Source of the DNA: Amoebophrya sp. A120
Lineage: Eukaryota; Sar; Dinophyceae; Syndiniales; Amoebophryaceae
Assembly (NCBI GenBank): GCA_905178155.1
Contig: CAJINV010000031.1
Span: forward strand, 1 to 64,000
Direction of reading: 5' to 3'
Length of the DNA: 64,000 nt
Notes under the pieces: model-generated
Seen by the model: the letters and a program-made list of their open reading frames with translations, nothing else
Told to the model about the DNA's origin: nothing
Databases searched by the model: none
Position numbers and translations under genes: made by a program
Shown: piece after piece, positions 60,872 through 64,000 of the stretch
Position numbering within the stretch: position 1 is the first letter of the stretch
How the letters are laid out: each line of letters begins with the position of its first letter

Positions 60872-63800
60872 ATGGCGTCGCATAGCAAGGGCAGTAAGAG
60901 CGAGCCGGCCCTGCCGACATTGCTCCAGGACGCTGCACGACACTCGTCGCCTCTCCGCGGGCCTGGCACTGCCGGCCCAGCGTTGAAAAGGCGACCGCCC
61001 GTTACCGCGGCCCGTGGGTTCATTCCACCGCCACCGACAGCGTCGAAGAACTTCCGCGTTACAACAGAAGCGGTGTTGGCCCTGGAGGATCCGAAATTGC
61101 GCAAGCGGATTCGCTCACGATTGCAGGAATTGATACACAACTACAACGCTTCCTGCACCAAGGCCCCCTTCAACTTCCCCTGGAGGCAGCCGGGATACCG
61201 GCTGCGTACGTTCGACTATTTTCGCAACACGCGGGACCGACAGACCTACTTGCAGACCAAAGGAGCCCGGTCCAATTACGATCCCCGGATGCACTTGGAC
61301 ATCAATAAGCTGTCATCCGAGGAGCTGCTGGCGAAACTGGTGAGCGCCAAGAAGGACGAGGAGAGGGAGTCGATTTTAGGAGGCGTCTGTTTGTTCAAGC
61401 TTGAGACCTTGCTGAAACACTTGGACGGCCAGCAAAAAACGCGCGAGCTGATCGCTAAAGCGTACAAACCCGTATTCGAGAAGCACGAGAAGAAGTTCCT
61501 CGACACCAGGGACGGAGAAAGACCGGAGCGCGATTTTGAACGTGAGAAGAGAGAGCTCCTTGCGGACCTGGCTGCGTACACTGGGCGGCGAAATCTACCT
61601 GCAGCGGGGCCGCCCGCCAAAAAAAGAGTCTTCGCGATAAGCACGGAAGACGATGCTGCGCCGGCGCGTGCTACGCCGTCGAGCGGCGGTGTTTTGGCTT
61701 TTAGCGGTGCAGAAAAAGCAAAGGAGGACGGAAGGGAGAAAACGGAGAACGAAGTGCAGAACAAACACGCGAGCCGCACTGCGGTTTCCGCAGGCGCATC
61801 TACACCGCAGCGAAAAACGGAATTTGCCCCCGTCGACCTGGTCGAGAGAAGCCAGTCGGAACAGGAGGAGAGCGACGAAATTTTGGCGAGTCCGCGGACC
61901 AGCGGTGAAGCCGGTGAAAACCTACCCAGCGACCCCCTTCCGCGGGTAGACCCTGTAAGAGGAGCCACTTTATTCGTGCGCGGCCAGCCGGACGTGGAAA
62001 AGGTCGATGACAGTAGCGGCGAGGGGAAGGAGCATTCTGCCGCTGCGAAAAACCAGACGCAGACCGTCCGCCGACAGCATCGCAGTTTGTTGGGTGTTGG
62101 CAGCAGCGAAGATGTAGTGCAGCTGCGGGCACGAGGTGAAGAACAGGTCGCGCCGAAAGCACCGCAGAGGAAGGAAAAAGTAAAAGCCGCAGTTAGTAGT
62201 CGCAGTCTAGAGCACAAGAAAAGGGTAAAGAAAGTAGAGCGTCCGTGGACAGAAGATGACATCTTTGATTTTGGAAATCAAGTTGCCCCAGGCGTGTTCG
62301 TCGGGCCGGACAAGCTCTTCGCACTGGTGCATAAAGACGATGTGGAGAACAAGTTCCGACGGCGAGCAGGGAGCGAGCAGGTGGTCTCGGACGCGTACGA
62401 CAAACACAACACCGACGCCGTGTTGCGGTGGAAAAAGGAGGTAGCAGACAAGTGCCTCACCCACGTCGTCTTATCCTGCTTAAAAAAGCTCCCACCCCAG
62501 AGTCAAGATGAGAAATGTGCATCGCAAATCCAAATTCCTATAGTTTTTGGAGTTGAGCATGACAAGTTCCTATTAGTAGCGCACTGCTGGTTAGTAAGAA
62601 GGATAGCCGTACCACAAGGTCGCGCCCTTTGTTTCCTGTTATTTGCAGCATTACAATTGCCAAGACGCGGCTAGACGAATTGCCTCTCACGATGTAGATG
62701 CAATTCTGCATGACGACTCTGTGCTGGGGACGTTTTTGCTCAGGATGCATGTCGATCCACGATTATTTGACCATAGACAAGAAAAACTTTCCGAACGTCA
62801 GGGAGCTCTCGCACTTTTCGGGACTCTGTGACGACGATGCCACGGAGCTGGGGCCGGTGCTCGAGTCCGCAATTACCGCCATACACGAAGGCTTGTGGCA
62901 GTTGGCCGTCGGCGGAGCGGCGCCGATCCGCTTAGACGCGATCGCACGAGAGCAATGGAACGCGCTTGTGGTGCATTCCGATTCCGAAGATGGCGGCGAG
63001 GGCGAGGATGGTCAAGTTCCCGCTTCTGCGAGGCCGGCGAAGAGGACGAAGCTCTCGGCGACGCAGCATCATGAGCAACAGCGTAACCCCGTCCGAGTGG
63101 AGGCCGCGGCGCGTTGTGAAGAGGCAAGCAACCCCGAACGAACGTTGCGGAACAAAAAAACGCCTTTCCAGCTACCACGCTGTCGGTCTTTGCGTAGAAG
63201 GTTTTTTGATGTGGTCCCCCTAGTGCAGGATAGATGGTGATGATGCATGAAGACGTTAGTGATAATTGTATGTAAAATGCAAAAGTGCAAGGGAAATGCA
63301 AATGGAAATCACGTACAACAGGCTTATTTTTAATTTGGCCGTGCGGCATTTCTACGCATGACGGAGGGATGAACTTTGTGTATTTTGAAAGTGCGCAAAA
63401 CCAAAAGTGGCTGTGATGGTTTCTTTTTCTTGGATACGCCCTGGTGTACATTCACTGTCACCAAGGGTGCAGTCGTTCTGCGGCGTTGTGGATCGCGTAC
63501 GTGGTATGCTGCTGTGAAGTTCCTGATCTAGAATTAGCTCTCCACACGGCACAGCAAGGACGTTACCTGGTATCGCCGAATGACGCCTTCCTAGAACAGG
63601 GCAAGGGGAAAGGCTTCGGAGGGGGCTCGTCATCCTCGTCATCATCATCATCTTCTTCTTCGTCTTCTAGTTCCTCCTCGAACAAGCAGGGAGAGAGAAA
63701 CGAAAACCAACAGCAGGACACGAAGCATACAGCAATCAGCGTGACGCGGACGCAGTCGCGGCGTTTTTGGCGAACCACTTCGCGAGAAAACACTTCGACG

Positions 63801-64000
63801 CCACGAACTTCTACAACCCGGCGGTTCTCCCGACAGACCACCGGGAACACATCTTTTCCACGCGGATGGCAAAGCCGCCAAGAGTGGCCGCGGGAGCGGA
63901 GCAGCCGAGCTTCGTGCTAGACGAGAATCTAAAGTCGGCAAACACCACACAGCCTGGAAGAGCATCTGCGCGCGTTCTATCGTGTGGGAAAATTTCCGGT
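60872..64000 (+). CDS. Dual-specificity protein phosphatase, multi-exon, runs off the window
   Basis: Starts at ATG 60872 (MASHSKGSKSEPAL); exon 1 ends at 62479 and exon 2 starts at 62749. Residues 1-480 are basic/acidic low complexity with a conserved-looking block (NFPWRQPGYRLRTFDYFRNT). The catalytic domain begins at FGNQVAPGVFVGPDKLFAL, continues through CLTHVVLSC and MSIHDYLTI, an acidic loop (LCDDDATELG, possible general-acid Asp), and reaches the P-loop HCHQGCSRS at 63453-63479 (HCX5R signature). A poly-Ser insertion follows, after which the coding frame changes near 63.7 kb (then ADAVAAFLANHFARKHFDAT). The intron between about 63.1 and 63.44 kb is unresolved. The likely role is Tyr/Ser/Thr dephosphorylation; the substrate is unknown. 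Confidence 0.75.
62480..62748 (+). mobile_element. Introner intron, family A, in the phosphatase gene, flanked by TGC
   Basis: 269 bp between TGC copies (62477-62479 and 62746-62748). Ends TTAAAAAAGCTCCCACCCCA and TGCTGGGGACGTTTTTGCTC are inverted repeats and match the family A introners at 41366 and 45053. Removal joins VVLSC to MSIHDYL in frame (phase 0). No possible cut is GT-AG. Confidence 0.82.

Noticed and set aside
1-64000. rRNA, tRNA or other structured RNA genes
   Set aside because: I saw no cloverleaf-like or rRNA-like conserved stretches on either strand, but a covariance-model search was not possible.

Overview
The window is nuclear DNA from a eukaryote, most likely a microbial alveolate of the dinoflagellate lineage. 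An Amoebophrya-like (Syndiniales) parasite is my best guess, but it is a guess. The grounds are protein genes split by ~220-300 bp introns, most of which are transposon-like introners with terminal inverted repeats, short target duplications and non-GT/AG borders; very large Copia retrotransposons; GC-rich palindromic satellites; and no bacterial-type operons. Two assembly gaps (N) are present. Layout: 1-2.65 kb holds GC-rich sequence and one unrecognised basic/acidic ORF. 2,658-15,840 is a complete Copia-class LTR retrotransposon on the minus strand (element 1): two 421-bp TG...CA LTRs, an AAAAA target duplication, a PBS fitting initiator tRNA-Met, a fused gag-pol, then extra ORFs (599 aa, 250 aa and a probable third) downstream of pol. 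A recurrent octamer, sense CCTACGGG, lies upstream of every ORF. 16,517-37,296 is a second, giant minus-strand Copia element (element 2, about 22 kb once a gap is filled). It has a 5-6 bp target duplication, 4.2-kb LTRs that carry a ~743-aa ORF plus the 3' end of pol, a PBS flush with the LTR, a first ORF with a C-terminal RING finger, two small tightly packed ORFs, gag with a CCCH finger, one in-frame UGA, and a ~3000-aa pol with a C2H2 finger between integrase and RT. From 37.3 to 38.6 kb there is decayed and GC-rich satellite. 39-53.8 kb is a host gene cluster, all on the plus strand: mitochondrial-type ribosomal protein bL9, a glycosyltransferase-like protein, a SWEET sugar transporter, and a ~2000-aa UPF1-family helicase with a putative NYN/PIN-like nuclease tail. 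54-59.1 kb is satellite (66-bp, 43-bp and 88-bp families, two of them palindromic). 60.9 kb to the window end is a dual-specificity-phosphatase gene that runs off the edge. How the parts fit: three of the four plus-strand host genes of the cluster or its neighbour (glycosyltransferase-like, SWEET, helicase) and the phosphatase contain introners. Removing each at its duplicated target site restores the reading frame exactly, so these elements behave as splice-removed DNA insertions. The retroelements and satellites make up more than half of the window. The most interesting items are the extra ORFs with their repeated intergenic octamer in element 1, the coding LTRs and RING ORF of element 2, the non-canonical introner introns, and the helicase-nuclease fusion. 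All comparisons and counts were made by eye; no database search was run.
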